Made by a program: the position numbers and the translations under genes. The notes beneath the pieces were generated by a model. It was given only the letters and a program-made list of their open reading frames with translations. It ran no database searches and had not been told where the DNA came from. Below, in pieces: positions 46,352 through 58,777 of a stretch of 64,000 nt of DNA. The stretch covers positions 310,001 through 374,000 of the forward strand of contig MU008155.1 of assembly GCA_010909165.1 (NCBI GenBank), given 5' to 3'. How positions within the stretch are numbered: the first letter of the stretch is position 1; each line of letters opens with the position of its first letter. This DNA is from Anthoceros angustus (Eukaryota; Streptophyta; Anthocerotopsida; Anthocerotales; Anthocerotaceae).

Positions 46352-47685
46352 TCATACAATCAGCACCTAGATATGATCCAACCCAGCAAAAGATGCCGCC
46401 TGAAACTGTACAGAAAATGTTCCATCGACACGTACGTGCTGACGTGCATTCGCAGTTCGCAGATTGCGAATCCATTCCACCAAGTTGGCCCACAAGCCCA
46501 GTCTCCACTTCTCCGTGAGACGACTCTCCACTACTTCCTGAAAGATCCCAACTGTACAACTATTTTGTCACAGCAGAGACTGGACAGTCCCCGCATGCGC
46601 ACCCTCATCAATAAGACGAGATCGGGAAGCTGTGATTTTTCCAGGACATGGCAGCGATGACATAAGCAGCGAGATAGAAGACAGATATTTCTGGCTTGTG
46701 ACGAGCAGCCAACAAGATGAAGCTACAGTGTGGTGGGGCATGCCAATGCCATGCAGCCATGCCCTTGCCCTTTGCGCCGTCGACACTTAGTGCTTTATGT
46801 TGCTGTAGCAATCGGCTTGCGTCGGTGACGTGGTGCCCAGCTTATTCTATCGGTTTCCTTCGTCAAGATCTTTCAGTGCCAGGGGAAGGGGCCATCGAAA
46901 TCCGGCCCTGCTGGGAGGCCAACGACGAAGGGATTGGGCACACTTGGTGTGATCTTTTCTTCGTTGGATCCGAGCCTGCCCTCTGGAAAGGCCAGCATTT
47001 GGAGCTCACCGGCCACCTTCCTTCCTCCTGAGTTCACCGGCCACTTTCCTTCGTCCTGTATGCGGCAGCAGAAACAGCGGCTTGTTGTCGCTCCCTGGTT
47101 TCGGCACATTTCTCGAGCTGTTGCCGGGATTGGATCTGCGAGCCCGTCGCATCAAAGCAGCTGCTTCCAGGAATTCTTCACTCCCGTCGCTCTTTCCTCT
47201 CTCCATCTTCCCCTTCCCGTGGAGGAGGCTCATTGCGGTACCCTGGTTCTTTGACGACATGAAGCTAGGTGTTCCTGTGCTGCTCGGCGTGGCCGGAGCC
47301 CTGTGGATTCGGCTGCGGCTGTGGATCAGGACGTGCATTGTGATCGCCACCATCATCGCAGAGGCCTTGCACGAGACGGACTCCGGACCCTATCCGGCCC
47401 CCTAGCAGGTATTCCATGATGCATCGTCTCTTTGTCTGACAGTCCTCCGCAGTTCCACTGCAGTTTGTTGTGGTTGCAATGGCTATGGCAGTGGCATGAT
47501 ATGGCAACAACACCCTAAGTTGGTGGCAGGTGCTTTGCATGATGTGTTCTGACAGATTTCCTGACTTGCATGCAGGCAGGCAGGCAAGCTCGAGCTTGCA
47601 AGCAAGCAAGGCTTGAGGCTTTCTGGACCATTTCTTAGTCCATGGTTTTGGATTTGTGGAGCAGTCCTCATCAGCAGCAGCATCC
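46352..47685. other. Spacer between ACP-like gene and oxidase gene
   Basis: No gene with recognisable similarity. An ATG at 47259 opens a 48-codon frame ending at 47405 (MKLGVPVLLGVAGALWI..., hydrophobic, possible membrane segment). It has no family support, so I leave it uncalled. CAGGCAGGCAGGCAAGC-type simple sequence lies near 47.58 kb. Confidence 0.45.
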
Positions 47686-49014
47686 ATGGCGAAGGAGCTG
47701 GGGGAAGCAGTGTCCGGCAGCTTCGATGCAATCGTCATCGGAGCTGGGATCATGGGGAGCTGCACGGCCTACGAGCTAGCCAAGAGGGGCAAGACAGTGC
47801 TCCTCCTGGAGCAATACGATTTCCTCCACCACAGAGGGTCCTCCCACGGGGAATCCCGCACCATCCGCATAACCTACCCGGAGGACTACTACGTGGAGAT
47901 GATGCAGGAATCATACAGGCTATGGGAGGAAGCCGAGCAGGAGGCGGGCTACGTGGTGTCGAGGAGAACAGGGCAGCTGGACTTCGGCCCCGAGGACAAC
48001 CCCAGCCTGCAAGCCATCATCCGTGCCATGGAGAAGGCGGGCATCGAGCACAGGATTCTCCTCCCTCACCAGCTGGCCCCGGAGTTCCCTCACATCCGCA
48101 TCCCGGAGGGCTGGATCGCCGTCCACACAGCCCACGGCGGGGTGGTCCGGGCATCCAAGGCCGTGGCCATGTTCCAGGCCCTGGCTCTGAAGCACGGGGC
48201 GGTTCTGCGGGACAACGCGGCGGTGCAGGCCGTGGATCCTTCCTGGCAGCTTCCGGGGGGCGGCCATGGCGTGCAGGTGAGGAGCAGCCGGGGGACCGCG
48301 GAGGCCGAGAGGTTGGTGATCGCAGCCGGGTCCTGGACGGGGAAGCTGGTGCGGGAGCTTTCCGGGCTGACCCTCCCCATCCAGCCCTTGCAGACGAGCA
48401 TCCTGTACTGGGAGATCCCGGACCCAGCCACCGCGGAAGCCATGTCTGCAGCAGGAGGGTTCCCCGTGTTCGCCAGCCACGGTGCCCCGGAGTTCTACGG
48501 CACGCCCTCCCTGGAGTACCCTGGCCTGCTCAAGGTCGGGCTCCACGGAGGGAGCCCCTGCGACCCCGACCATCGCCGCCTGGTGGCGGATGCAGCCCAG
48601 GCCATGGAGCTTGTGAGCCCCTTCGTGCGGGCCCACTTCCCGGGTGCCGTGAGGGGCGACCTCCCCGTGGTATCCGAGGCCTGCATGTACTCCATGACCC
48701 CGGACGAGGACTTCATCCTGGACTGGGTGCCCTGTCGCAGTGCCCAGGAATCTGGCAGCATCGGGAGCAGCAGCAGCAGGCGGGTGTGGGTGGCTGCCGG
48801 ATTCTCAGGACACGGCTTCAAGTTCGGGCCTGTGGTGGGTCGCATCATGGCAGACCTGGCAGTGTCTGGAACAGCGGACGGTGTGCAGCTCCACCGCTTC
48901 TCCCTGAAGCGTTTTCTCCGCGATGCTTCTCCAGGTGGTGGTGGCAACAGTAAGTCGTTCGACAGGCAGGTGCTGGCCGTGGGTGGATCCGATCAAGATC
49001 CCACCCCCGTCTAG
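47686..49014 (+). CDS. FAD-dependent sarcosine/pipecolate oxidase-like protein
   Basis: Predicted flavoprotein amine oxidase of the monomeric sarcosine oxidase (SoxA/PIPOX) family, oxidising an N-methyl or cyclic amino acid with O2. One exon, 442 residues from the ATG at 47686. The N-terminal Rossmann motif VIGAGIMGS has GxGxxG at 19-24. HGESRTIR follows, as in the family. EACMYSMTPDEDFILD carries Cys at about residue 333, matching the cysteine that binds FAD covalently in bacterial MSOX. AGFSGHGFKFGPVVG is the C-terminal FAD-contact region. The protein ends in DQDPTPV, not an SKL-type peroxisomal signal, which is odd for a family often peroxisomal in plants and animals. The coding region is GC-rich and intronless. 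Substrate cannot be told from sequence. Confidence 0.93.
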   Translation: MAKELGEAVSGSFDAIVIGAGIMGSCTAYELAKRGKTVLLLEQYDFLHHRGSSHGESRTIRITYPEDYYVEMMQESYRLWEEAEQEAGYVVSRRTGQLDFGPEDNPSLQAIIRAMEKAGIEHRILLPHQLAPEFPHIRIPEGWIAVHTAHGGVVRASKAVAMFQALALKHGAVLRDNAAVQAVDPSWQLPGGGHGVQVRSSRGTAEAERLVIAAGSWTGKLVRELSGLTLPIQPLQTSILYWEIPDPATAEAMSAAGGFPVFASHGAPEFYGTPSLEYPGLLKVGLHGGSPCDPDHRRLVADAAQAMELVSPFVRAHFPGAVRGDLPVVSEACMYSMTPDEDFILDWVPCRSAQESGSIGSSSSRRVWVAAGFSGHGFKFGPVVGRIMADLAVSGTADGVQLHRFSLKRFLRDASPGGGGNSKSFDRQVLAVGGSDQDPTPV

Positions 49015-49322
49015 TAGTGTGGATTCCGGAAGATGCAGGTGCTGGAAAGTGCTGTCCCACGTGATCCGCTGTGCTGCTGCAACTCCCAGACTTCTTCTCT
49101 ACTGTACTCTTGCTTCCAACCTACATATCTATCTATCTATCCACCTTTCCAGGATTCCTGGTAGATACAAGTATCTCATCCCATCGATCCAGGCCAAGAT
49201 CGCTGTTGTAAGGGAGTTCACAGGGGTATGTGCACTCGTCTCACAGCATGGAGCGAATAGTGAGAGTATCACGCTTGTTCATCCGTTACTTATTGAAAAA
49301 GAACATCAGGTTTATCACATCC

Positions 49323-49396
49323 GGTTTCGTGGTGTAGTTGGTTATCACGTCAGTCTAACACACTGAAGGTCTCCGGTTCGAGTCCGGGCGAAGCCA
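49323..49396 (+). tRNA. tRNA-Val (anticodon AAC)
   Basis: A 74-nt cloverleaf without intron. Acceptor stem GGTTTCG pairs with CGAAGCC (one G-U) and A follows as discriminator. The anticodon arm TCAGT-CTAACAC-ACTGA reads AAC at 34-36. The T arm is CCGG-TTCGAGT-CCGG. The internal B box is GGTTCGAGTCC. A run of five T at 49416-49420 is a suitable pol III terminator. Confidence 0.96.
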
Positions 49397-49415
49397 CATT
49401 CATCGTGCGTATACC

Positions 49416-49420
49416 TTTTT
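49416..49420 (+). terminator. Pol III T-run terminator of tRNA-Val
   Basis: Five consecutive T begin 20 bases after the tRNA 3' end, the normal pol III stop signal. Confidence 0.7.
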
Positions 49421-51761
49421 CTTCCCTCCTGCGAAAAGGTAAGTACTTACATGTATTACATGGTGAATCGCGCCTTGAACGCTTCCGGTCAGGCAGAGGC
49501 AGCTTCCCTTCGAAGCCTGGCTTCGCCCTTCGCTTGCTTCAGAAGTTCAGCGACTGCAGCCAGCAGCAGCAGCAGCAGCCTGGTCCCACCACCCGCTTTG
49601 TACGCGCGCATACGCACAAGTCAATACGTACATACACACACATGTAGAGCATACACAGCATGCACTATGCACCGGGAATGGGCCATGTGACAAAAGCTGA
49701 GAAAAGCAGAGAGAGGAGGAGAGGAAAAGAGACGGCGTCTAATAAAAGGCAGGCCAGGCTGCATCACATAGGCTGTGCATATTCAGCGGGGTCCACCAAG
49801 TTCCAACCCCCGCCCCGGATTCCCCTCCTAATAGGATGTACTGTGCCTTTGCTCCACTTGCTTTCTTGGCAGTTGGGCCGCTGCAATCTGCGATTTTGCA
49901 CACAACAAACAAACTTGGAAGAAAAGGGAACGGGAAAGGGAAAGAGAAAGGGGAAAGATGCAGAGGTCACCAAAGTCACTCGGACCTCGGACCTCGGACC
50001 TCGGGCCCGCACCCGCACCCGCACCCTGTTGTAGTGTTGACTCCCCCGCCTTCCTTGCCTTCCTTGCCTTCCTTGCCTTCTCCACGGAATGTTGGTCTCC
50101 ACTTCCTCTTTCCCACACGCTTTGACCTCTTCACGCCCCTCCCCTCGCGGTGGGCCCCCACCACCCTTCATCATTGCCGGTACATATATTGCAATAACCA
50201 TCCTTCTTCCACATGGATTCCCATCCCCTTTCCAACTTGTACAAGTTTGTTTCCTACGCACTTTACTTCCATGTTATTTCTACAACCTTGTGTTTGTAGC
50301 ACATCAATATTTTTTGTTATTAGGTTTACTAATCCTTGCTTAGATATATTCTTTTACATCATAAAATATACATCATCCACTTACATGGTTTTGATATCAT
50401 ATTTGCTCATGTCAATCATCGAGATATGTAGAGATAGAGAGAAAGTGAAAGTGATAAATACGACATCCATTTAGTTCAGACATCGCGAAAAGCAAAACAA
50501 GACTTGGAAATGTGGAATCTACTTGCTCACCTCTCCAGTCTTGGTTACTCCTTCTAAACTCTTTCGATGGATTGCATTATCCTTTCCAATCCAAGACTTA
50601 TGTTATGATTGTATTTTTCCTTTTTAAGTAAATAAAGTCCTCAATTTTATTTATTTTTATATTTAATTTAATGATATAATTAGAATATATCCCAGATACA
50701 TTACTAAATTATTTTAGTATAGGAAGAGAGCTATGCACCTTGCACCTTTTCACTAGACATGTTTATACTGTTCAAAATTAGTTGGTGCGAGGAGTCAATG
50801 AAGAATTTACCTTGTCCGTACGTTTTCCGAGGCGCGTTTACATCGTACAAGATTAGTTGAGAATTTACCCGGCATGTGCATACTTTTCCGAGGTATGTAG
50901 GAAGAACATAGAAACGCAGAAAAGGGGACATCAATTCGGGCAAACCGGAGGCGGCAGACCGGACCAGCGAGGCTCGAGACGCGAGGCCCGAGACGCGAGA
51001 CGGAAGACAGCAGCAGCATCAGCCCAGTCCAAACGAGCAAACGAGCTCACAGCACAGCGAAGGGAAAGAGGGAGCTTGCCAGCCTCCCAGCCTCCCAGCA
51101 CTGCACATCTCGCAGCAGCCAGCAGCCAGTAGCCAGCAGTCATGGCAGCGCACCAGGCGGCACGCCCACCACATCCCAAGTGCACACCGCTACACTGCAC
51201 TGCACTAGACTGCACTAGACTACACTAGGCTTCCTCCCTTCCTCCCTCCCTTCCTCCCTTCCTGCCATCCCTCCGCCTCCGACTGTCTTGTCCAATTCCT
51301 GTCCCCCGTCCCCTCCCCGTGCTCGCTGTGCTCTCCATGGCAGCCGCCCTCCACGCAGCGTTTCCGTCTGTTGCATCTCCCTCCGCGCCGCCCCCGCCTC
51401 CGCCTCTGCTCCCGCCTCCAGTTTTGCCCCCGCCTCTGCCTGCGCTCCAGGCCGCCCTCGCCTGCCTCGCCCCCAGGCAGCATCACCTCTGCAGCGTCAG
51501 CGGCAAGTTCCGCTAGACATTGCCGCTCCCGCTCCACGGGATCCGGCATTCACGTTTCCGTGCCCGCTCTGTGCTTGTAAGTGTTGCCTTCATCTGGCTT
51601 GTGGAGGAATTTCGCGAGTCTCATCTCTTTCCGGATCTCTCTTTGTAACCGCGATTCCAATGTTGTTGTTGTTGTTGTTGTTGCTCCCTGTTTTGCTCCC
51701 AGGTTGCTCTCCCTTTGGAATTCGTGCTAGCTACCTGCCGGGCAAGCACAAACCTTTGGCC
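49421..51761. other. Spacer and 5' region of the LPA1-like gene
   Basis: No gene recognised over about 2.3 kb. Simple repeats: CTCGGAC x3 followed by CCCGCAC-type units near 49.98-50.02 kb, and CTTCCTTGC-type units near 50.05 kb. An AT-rich part spans 50.3-50.7 kb. The last 0.5 kb, with C/T-rich sequence and TTG repeats near 51.66 kb, is probably promoter and 5' UTR of the next gene. Confidence 0.5.
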
Positions 51762-54700
51762 ATGACGGACCGCCAGAAGGTTCTCTATATTTTGGTGCAA
51801 GATGGGGACACTGAGTCCCCGAGCACATCGCCGGCTTTAGGTACCGGCAGGAGGCGAGCAGGTGGACCGCCTTGTCGGTACACGCGCTCCCTACTTCAGA
51901 GTACTTTGCAGTTCATGGGATGCAAACCTCGCCACGCTTTCAAGGTAAATTGCTCTCCTCTCCTGTCCGCCTACACTCCATCGCTCTGGCTTTTCTTTTG
52001 TCCTGTTTTGGCCGGGTCACCTCATGTCTGTATCGCAACTTGAGATGCGGACTTTTGTTTTACCCGCTTGTTGGCTTCTGTTTCAGATTTGTGATGGGGT
52101 GTTTGACGTCCTTAAGGCTGAGCTTCCTGTCAAACCGAGCAAGATCCTCATGCCACCGGGGATCAGCCTAGATGGAGAGGAAGCGAGTAAAAGCAGTAAG
52201 GAGCCAACCAAGATGGATGGTAAGGAGCTCGAATCCCTGGCACCCTGCCCCAAGAAGCAGACTTCCAGAAAGCGCTCCACGGTTACTATCACCCGAGAAA
52301 AATTTTTAGACGTTGTGTGCGAGGCCTTGGCGCAATACCAGTACGTTGGGCCCAATCAGCGAGCAGATTTGATCATGGCCTGCAGGTAACGACAAGCTAG
52401 GGTCAGCTCCGAATTGCTTCGTCTTCTTATCTCCTTTCCTACCCCTCTAGTCGTCTAGGTTGTTCTTTTCTTGCATCGTTACGATTTTCGGGTTTGGCTC
52501 GTAGTGGAGGGACCTGCTTGGTTTAGCCTTTCTGTTTTAATCTTTTTTTCTTGTTAGCTCTGCTCGATGTGATGAACCTGAACCCAGATGCCTCCTCTGT
52601 GTTGTCTCTTTATCTTTCCTAGGGTTCGGGAAAGGAAGTCGTCGGTGACAATTTTGCTGTGTGGGACGAGTGGTTGTGGCAAATCCACACTCTCTTCACT
52701 ACTGGTATGTTCTGCTTATCGAGCTCTTGTCAGTTTTGATCCTGCACTAGAATGTCAATTCCTACGGTGCATACAAGACTGCTTCTTTTGAAGATCCCTG
52801 ATTTTTTACCAAGAGTTCAGTCTGCGACGCTGTTGCTGAAATGCTGTTCGCCACATCATCCGCTGATTCGTGATTTGTGCAGGCAAGCAGGCTAGGCATC
52901 ACGACAGTCGTCTCCACTGACTCTCTGCGGCATATGATGAGGAGTTTTGTCGACGAGAAGGAAAATCCTTTGCTTTGGGCATCCACCTATCATGCTGGGG
53001 AGTGCTTGGATCCTGTAGCAGTTGCAGAAGCAAAGGCCAAGAAGAGGGCAGCAAAGATGTCAAGCTTGCCCATTCACCCTACCTCAGATGAACTTGGTCT
53101 TAATGGTTCAGTGGGTGTTGGAGATAGTGGTCAAGAAAATCTCTCCTCTGCTGAAGATCTGGAGCCTCCACTGGGGAGCAGTGACAGGTTTGACAGCAAA
53201 GCGAAGAGTGTACAATCCGACCATTTGCCTGATTGGGCAGATTCATTAGTCGGGCCCAAGACTATGGCCTTGGCAGGCTATAAAGCGCAAAGTGAGATGG
53301 TGATTGATAGCTTGGACAGACTTCTAACTTCGTGGGAACAGAAGGGCGAGTCTGTAATTGTGGAGGGCGTCCATTTGAGTTTAAATTTTGTGGTAAGTCC
53401 TTAGTGGCATCTAACTTATCTTGCACAGCTGAATTTTATGGCAGTTTCTTAGTGGCAGTTACATTGTCCTCCGGAGTAGGTTGAGGTTACGTCATGAGAG
53501 CCCATGGTTTTTGGTTAGGATCGCCCTGTGTAAAGCACTGTGTTGACGTGTGTTTCCTCTCCTCAATGCAGATGGCTATGATGGCGAAACATCCTTCCAT
53601 CATACCTTTCATGGTGTATATATCGAACGAGGCTAAGCATCTCGAGCGGTTTGCCGTCCGAGCAAAATACATGACCTTAGATCCGGCGAGGAACAAGTAT
53701 GTCAAGTACATCCGCAACATAAGGACAATTCAAGAATACTTGTGTTCCCGAGCCGACAAATTCTTGGTGCCCAAAGTAAACAACACCAATGTGGATAAAA
53801 GTGTCGCAGCTATTCATGCAACTATTTTCAGCTCGTTACGAAGACGAGAGAGAGGGGAGCCCCTCTTTGACAGGGCCACCACGACAGTGAAGGTGGTGAA
53901 CCAGGAATATCAAAATCAGTATGCCGCTTCAGCTCTCAGTTCTAAGTATATGTTTCAGCTTATTCAGAGGAAAGGATCATCCCGGCAACTCATGGCTCTC
54001 ATGAATGTCGATGGATCTGTTGCAAAGGCATGGCCTATTGGGACAGCCAGTGCTGAGGGAAAACTCCTCAGCAATGGCGACAACAGTGAGATTGGCAGTC
54101 CAGTTTATGGACCCATCACAGGGGAGATAGGAACAGCTGAACCTGTGAATCTACAGTTTGGAAGTTATGGTCTCAGTGCTTGGCCCAATGATGCTGGTGG
54201 AACAAGTAGTCATGGTAGTGTGGACGGTCAAAGCTCTCGAGGAGAGCCCTATGATGGTAGTGGTCATGGTTCGCCATATGCAATTTCTCCTCGAGAGTAC
54301 AGGGACTCGTCTTCTCCTCGAGACAACACTGACAAGGAGGTAGACGTTTTCTCGTTTGTTTCCTATGTCCAAGTGCTAAGTTTGCCATCTGTTGATGGTT
54401 GCTCAATTCACTTAATGTGTCGTCTGCAGCTAATTTTTGGGGACGTAAGCGTTTCAGACAGTGAGGAAGAACCCGAAGAGGAGGAATCCAAATTCAACAG
54501 TGATGCTGAACAAGCAGAGGAGGATGAGGTACTCTACTTGGACTATTCATTTGCAAGTCCTTTAACCTAACTATGGAGGAAGATCTTCACAGGAAGGTGC
54601 GCTTTTTCCAGGTGGAAGGGTCAGTTGACGACCAAAGTATCAGATCTGATGAAGACGGCGATGACTTTCGACTCGGTGATGAAGGAGAAGAGCCAGATGA

Positions 54701-55022
54701 CGAATATTGGTCTTACGACGCTGAAGAGGCCGACACTCTGATTTCAGATACCTCGGAGCAAACAAGCCTTGACAACAACGGTGGTGGGCCGAAGGTGGGG
54801 AATGATCGCATCCGGAGCCATGGCATTGGACTAGTGCGGAGCCATAGTGGTAAGATTCAGCGGACGTCAAGTGGTCTGACGGAAGAGGCCCTGAATGTTC
54901 ATCTCGCGTCAAGTAACCTGACTGACGAGTCGGCAGATGCAGCCAAATCACACCTGACTGTCGTAAGTCCTTGCTTGGGTACGCGGTTGCACCCGCGGGC
55001 ACGGAGTTCGACTGTCAGGTGA
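51762..55022 (+). CDS. LPA1-like P-loop protein (2-phosphoglycerate kinase-related)
   Basis: Homologue of plant LOW PHYTIC ACID 1, a P-loop NTPase related to archaeal 2-phosphoglycerate kinase; loss lowers seed phytate in rice (family knowledge). Seven exons: 51762-51944, 52087-52385, 52623-52704, 52883-53392, 53572-54339, 54430-54528 and 54612-55022. They total 2352 nt, 783 residues. The start [12 protein letters not shown] matches the family. [20 protein letters not shown] and [15 protein letters not shown] follow, then the Walker A loop GTSGCGKST at 175-183. Next come [62 protein letters not shown] and [15 protein letters not shown]. The tail is acidic and Ser/Asp/Glu-rich. Near the end, GTC|GTAAGT resembles a donor, so the last 20 residues might differ if another exon exists. 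Confidence 0.94.
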
Positions 55023-56880
55023 TCTGGCCATGTACATATTTAATGAACGAAGGCTGTACCATGCTCGCGAACGAGGTACATATCCTTGGATATGTGTTCA
55101 ACCAAGATCCCTGAACAGGGGGATCTTGTTTACCTCTTTCGTTGTACGGTTTCGAATCAGAGCCTAACAAATCCTTGCACATCCTGCTGTATATCACGAT
55201 GAATAAACTACGAAAGAATAAGCAATATTTGTATACGTGAATGAATCAAAAGAAACAAGCAATTGTTCCGACATGACAACTAGTTCTTAGACACAGTCAA
55301 CATGGTATGTCGTGAACCTGTAGGAACACAGATTCCAGTAGCAGAGAAGCTAGCCGATTAGGTGAAGACAAGACAACGTTAAAAAACGACTAGCGACGTA
55401 GCAACGTTTCGTCGCAACTCTCGAGGTCGAGGTATTGCCGGGAAGGCACCACCGATACACAGTACACACCCATAGACCCCCATCATACCCTGCCTGCGCG
55501 TTCAACATAAAGTACATACATCGCCCCTGACAGCGAACCAAAAAAAGGGACCGCCAGCCGGCTGCTTCTGACTGTGCACTAGTGCCCTACAGGAGCAGAG
55601 GGGGAAGCTTAATTCAAACACAGTTGACGGAGCTTTCTAGTCACGAATCCACGCAAACCACTGGAACGTACTTCCCAGCCACAACTACACCACAGATCAA
55701 CTAGGGTCGCCACACCTACAATCAAACCCATCTCTTTCAAAGCCACCACGGAAAGTGAAAGAGTCAACCAAATCAGACTGATTCCGTCCTGTGGAAATAT
55801 GTACCTGCAGATCCTCAAATATTGTTTACGCATACCTTTTGCTTCCATGGTATGATTCAGCTGGAGTTATGCCTGTCTCATCCACGAAGGGATTAGACAA
55901 ATCAGTCGAAATTTGGCTGTAGGTGCTGGTATTGACCAGGACCAGAAACACATTTCAGTCAGACCCCTTCCACACAAGGGAATTGACTCAAGGGTTGACT
56001 GCTGAGCTGCTGTCGACTTGCCAATTCTCGTTCGAGCCTCTTGATGCACATGGATCTGCTCATACTAAAAAGTCTCGTGCATTCTGCCTCACAGCTCATC
56101 CAAGTCACTTCCACAACTAAAAGATCTCCGTGCAGCTCTAGAAAATTTGACGATATGGGCCTCACCAGGCCTCCAAGAATTACTGGATAGATAACCATAA
56201 ACTCTGTAGCACCTAAAGCTTCTCCCCAAATTCTGTAAAGTATACTTCAGGCTCCTTCGCAGCACTACAGCATTAACAGGGTGTGGCTGAGGGTGCCAGA
56301 ATTCAAATACAGGTTCAGCTGAAGGTGATCGACTCCGCCACCTCACCCTCAACACACCATCCTAGAGATCCTTGCTAAAGGATCACGCAATGGCATTTAT
56401 TGTTCTTGGGAGCATCGGAGGGCTGTTTTTCTGCTGAACCAATCACAAGGAACAGATTCAGCAACAACTACCAAATGGATTGGTACGACAAATGACACCC
56501 AGATACAATTCCTCAGATATCAGGGAACACTCATTGCCAACATGGTCTGCCAGGATGCCCAGAAATTTGAAATCATTATCTCCCCATGAGCAATACCCAT
56601 GTCAAGAAAATTATAGGGCAAGTCCACCCTAGACTCACAATATATGCTGCCATCTGATTGGAGCACAACCAAGCAATATACAACATGGCCGGAGAAGAGA
56701 AAAGTAGCAATTCAACACTCCCACCAAAGTCCACCGTGGAACCCAATCCCTAGCAACTGACTACTCCTTGAGCAGGAGATAGTGGAGGTGACAGACCAAA
56801 GAAGTAGGTACTGAGGTGAAACACGTAACCAAGCCAACCGCAGCAAAACCATTCCAGACTGAGTAAACTTACCATCCTTT
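55023..56880. other. Spacer downstream of LPA1-like and MUB genes
   Basis: The 3' UTR of the LPA1-like gene on the left and the missing 3' part of the MUB gene on the right should both lie here. I searched - strand frames for a CaaX-type ending and found none I trust. No other gene is seen. Confidence 0.4.
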
Positions 56881-57450
56881 TGATCGGAGGTAGGAGGGCG
56901 GACAACCACGTGCATTGTGATAACTCCACCAGGAAGCTCGCCAACAGGAACTCTCGACTCAGCCAGAGTCTTATTATTCTCAAGAACCTTCCCGGCGTTG
57001 ATCAATTTCATGTCACCAATTGACTTCGGCCCATTCTCTTTCTCTGCTTCAAAAAAATGGCACCCAAAAAACACGGGTCAAGACTCCAACCAGCATTCAG
57101 AAGAAGGAGATGGAAGGGCATCCAGAGCTGTTCCGCATCCAAGCAACACAAATCCTTCTTCACCAAAGTCAGGTCAAGAACGCCCTCCCTCCCTACCTAC
57201 CTACCTAGCTACCTACCAGACGATCAAGAGCTGCAACTGGTTTGAATTCAGCATCCAACGCTGGTGAGGCGCGGGAGAGCCGAAAGAGAAAAAGAGCGGA
57301 GGAGCAAGCGCCTCACTCACCTTGCGGCCACTGACTAAGAATGTTCTGTTTCAAGACGGCGACGGTGGTGGCTGGGTCGTACTTGTTGGGTCCAATATCC
57401 GTGCCATCGTGGAGGCGAAACTTGAGCTCTATGAGATCCTCCCCTGCCAT
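56880..57450 (-). CDS. Membrane-anchored ubiquitin-fold protein (MUB), 3' end not located
   Basis: MUBs are prenylated ubiquitin-fold proteins that tether a subset of E2 enzymes at the plasma membrane. Exon 1 (57450-57321) encodes MAGEDLIELKFRLHDGTDIG and then TTVAVLKQNILSQWPQ. Exon 2 begins after GAAGCAG near 57.05 kb and reads EKENGPKSIGDMKLINAGKV, LENNKTLAESRVPVGELPGG and VITMHVVVRPP. It ends at a GTAAGT donor near 56.88 kb. The expected last exon, with a Lys-rich linker and a C-terminal CaaX cysteine, was not identified between 55.5 and 56.9 kb. It may be far downstream or lost. Without it the protein could not be membrane-anchored. Confidence 0.85.
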
Positions 57451-58067
57451 CCTGCTCTGGCCGAGGGCCGCGGAAATCTGGACTAGAGGCTACCAGCCTC
57501 ACCCCGCCTGCAGAGGATGATTCAGTACACGAAGCTAGGATCTCCAGCCGTCCAAGAGGCGAGAGCAGAGATAGCAGAGTCCCTGGGACGCATCAGATCA
57601 GGTCGGGCCACTCCCAGAAACGCAGGCCACCGCTCCCCGATGGCATCCTAGCGGCAGGGATCCTGCGGGCATCCGGCCAGCCGATCTAGGCCGCCATTCC
57701 GGGATTCCGGGCGCTGGCAATCAAACCCTGGACGACAGTGGCGAGGCCGTGGGCTGGGCTCGGCGGCCCGCTGGCTCAGGCTGGAGCTGAAGCTGGCGCG
57801 GTGGCTGGCGTCGGAAGTGCTTATGCAGCGTCCGCCTGAGTGGCCTCACACGTCGATGGCGATAGCGATGCCGCAGCTACCTGCTCTTGCTCTTCTTTGC
57901 ACAATGAGCAGGTCATGGGCATGTGCATCGCCATAGCTCATGGCGTTATGCAAGGCAGGTTCCCGGCTCTGCATCGACGGCCCCGATCGCTCCGGCGGCG
58001 ACACGGACTTTAACCCCATGGAAAAACCCGAACATCACTCACGCGCACCATCTATTACATAATTACT

Positions 58068-58330
58068 ACTCCAGTTACAACTTGTCCGCCAAAGTAAATA
58101 TTGCACAATCACCACTCTATTTTCAACTTCCTTTTCCCTACATGTCCGCACACTAAAATTCTCTTTTGGAGAAACTTTCTCTTCAAGTTTCCTAGTTACA
58201 ACTTCTTTTTACCTATATGTCTGCCAAAGCAAATATTGCACAATAACCACTCTATTTACAACTTCCTTTTATGTATATGTCCGAAAAGTAAAATTCTCTT
58301 TTGGAGAAACTTTCTCTTCAAGTTTCCTAC
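58068..58330. repeat. Tandem duplication, about 133-bp unit
   Basis: Both copies contain AAATATTGCACAAT(A/C)ACCACTC and TCTCTTTTGGAGAAACTTTC, about 133 bp apart, with scattered substitutions. No coding role is seen. Confidence 0.85.
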
Positions 58331-58777
58331 ACCCCAATGCCAGGGCTTATTTTCTGATATTTTCTGTGATTTATCATTTTTAATCTAATTAATTTTAAAA
58401 TAATAGAATGCCCTGCTCTAGCCTCCACAAATAGCTACGTACTTTGGATCTTTGCAAGCATGTTGTTCAAAAATATGAAACCAACCTCGATCGTCCACCA
58501 CTAATTTTCCAAGCTGCTTTCGACAGAGCTGCCAATGCCTACGAGGAGAAGCATCTTTCATCTGGTTTACAACGTCCACTACTCTCCTCGTTGAGCAAAC
58601 TTGATGGGGAAAAGCCAGAAGCACAAACACCACGGTGCCAAAAAATAAGCAAAGTCCCATGCTCCTAGGCCGGTTCCAAGGTAACCAGAGGTCACAAAAA
58701 ATGTTTCACTACACACAACCGCATATCATAACACTTTGGGGCACTTGGGTGCTAGCCAACTTTCATGTCGCACTTTA

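Noticed and set aside
47613-48953. 446-codon + strand frame overlapping the oxidase
   Set aside because: It is a GC-driven shadow frame rich in Gly/Arg/Pro. The overlapping frame from 47686 has clear FAD motifs.
49976-50261. - strand frames with Arg/Gly-rich repeats
   Set aside because: They arise from CTCGGAC, CCCGCAC and CTTCCTTGC simple repeats and have no coding support.
51288-51761. In-frame upstream extension of the LPA1-like protein
   Set aside because: The upstream part is low-complexity (Pro/Ala/Ser, Leu run). The ATG at 51762 gives the start conserved in the family.
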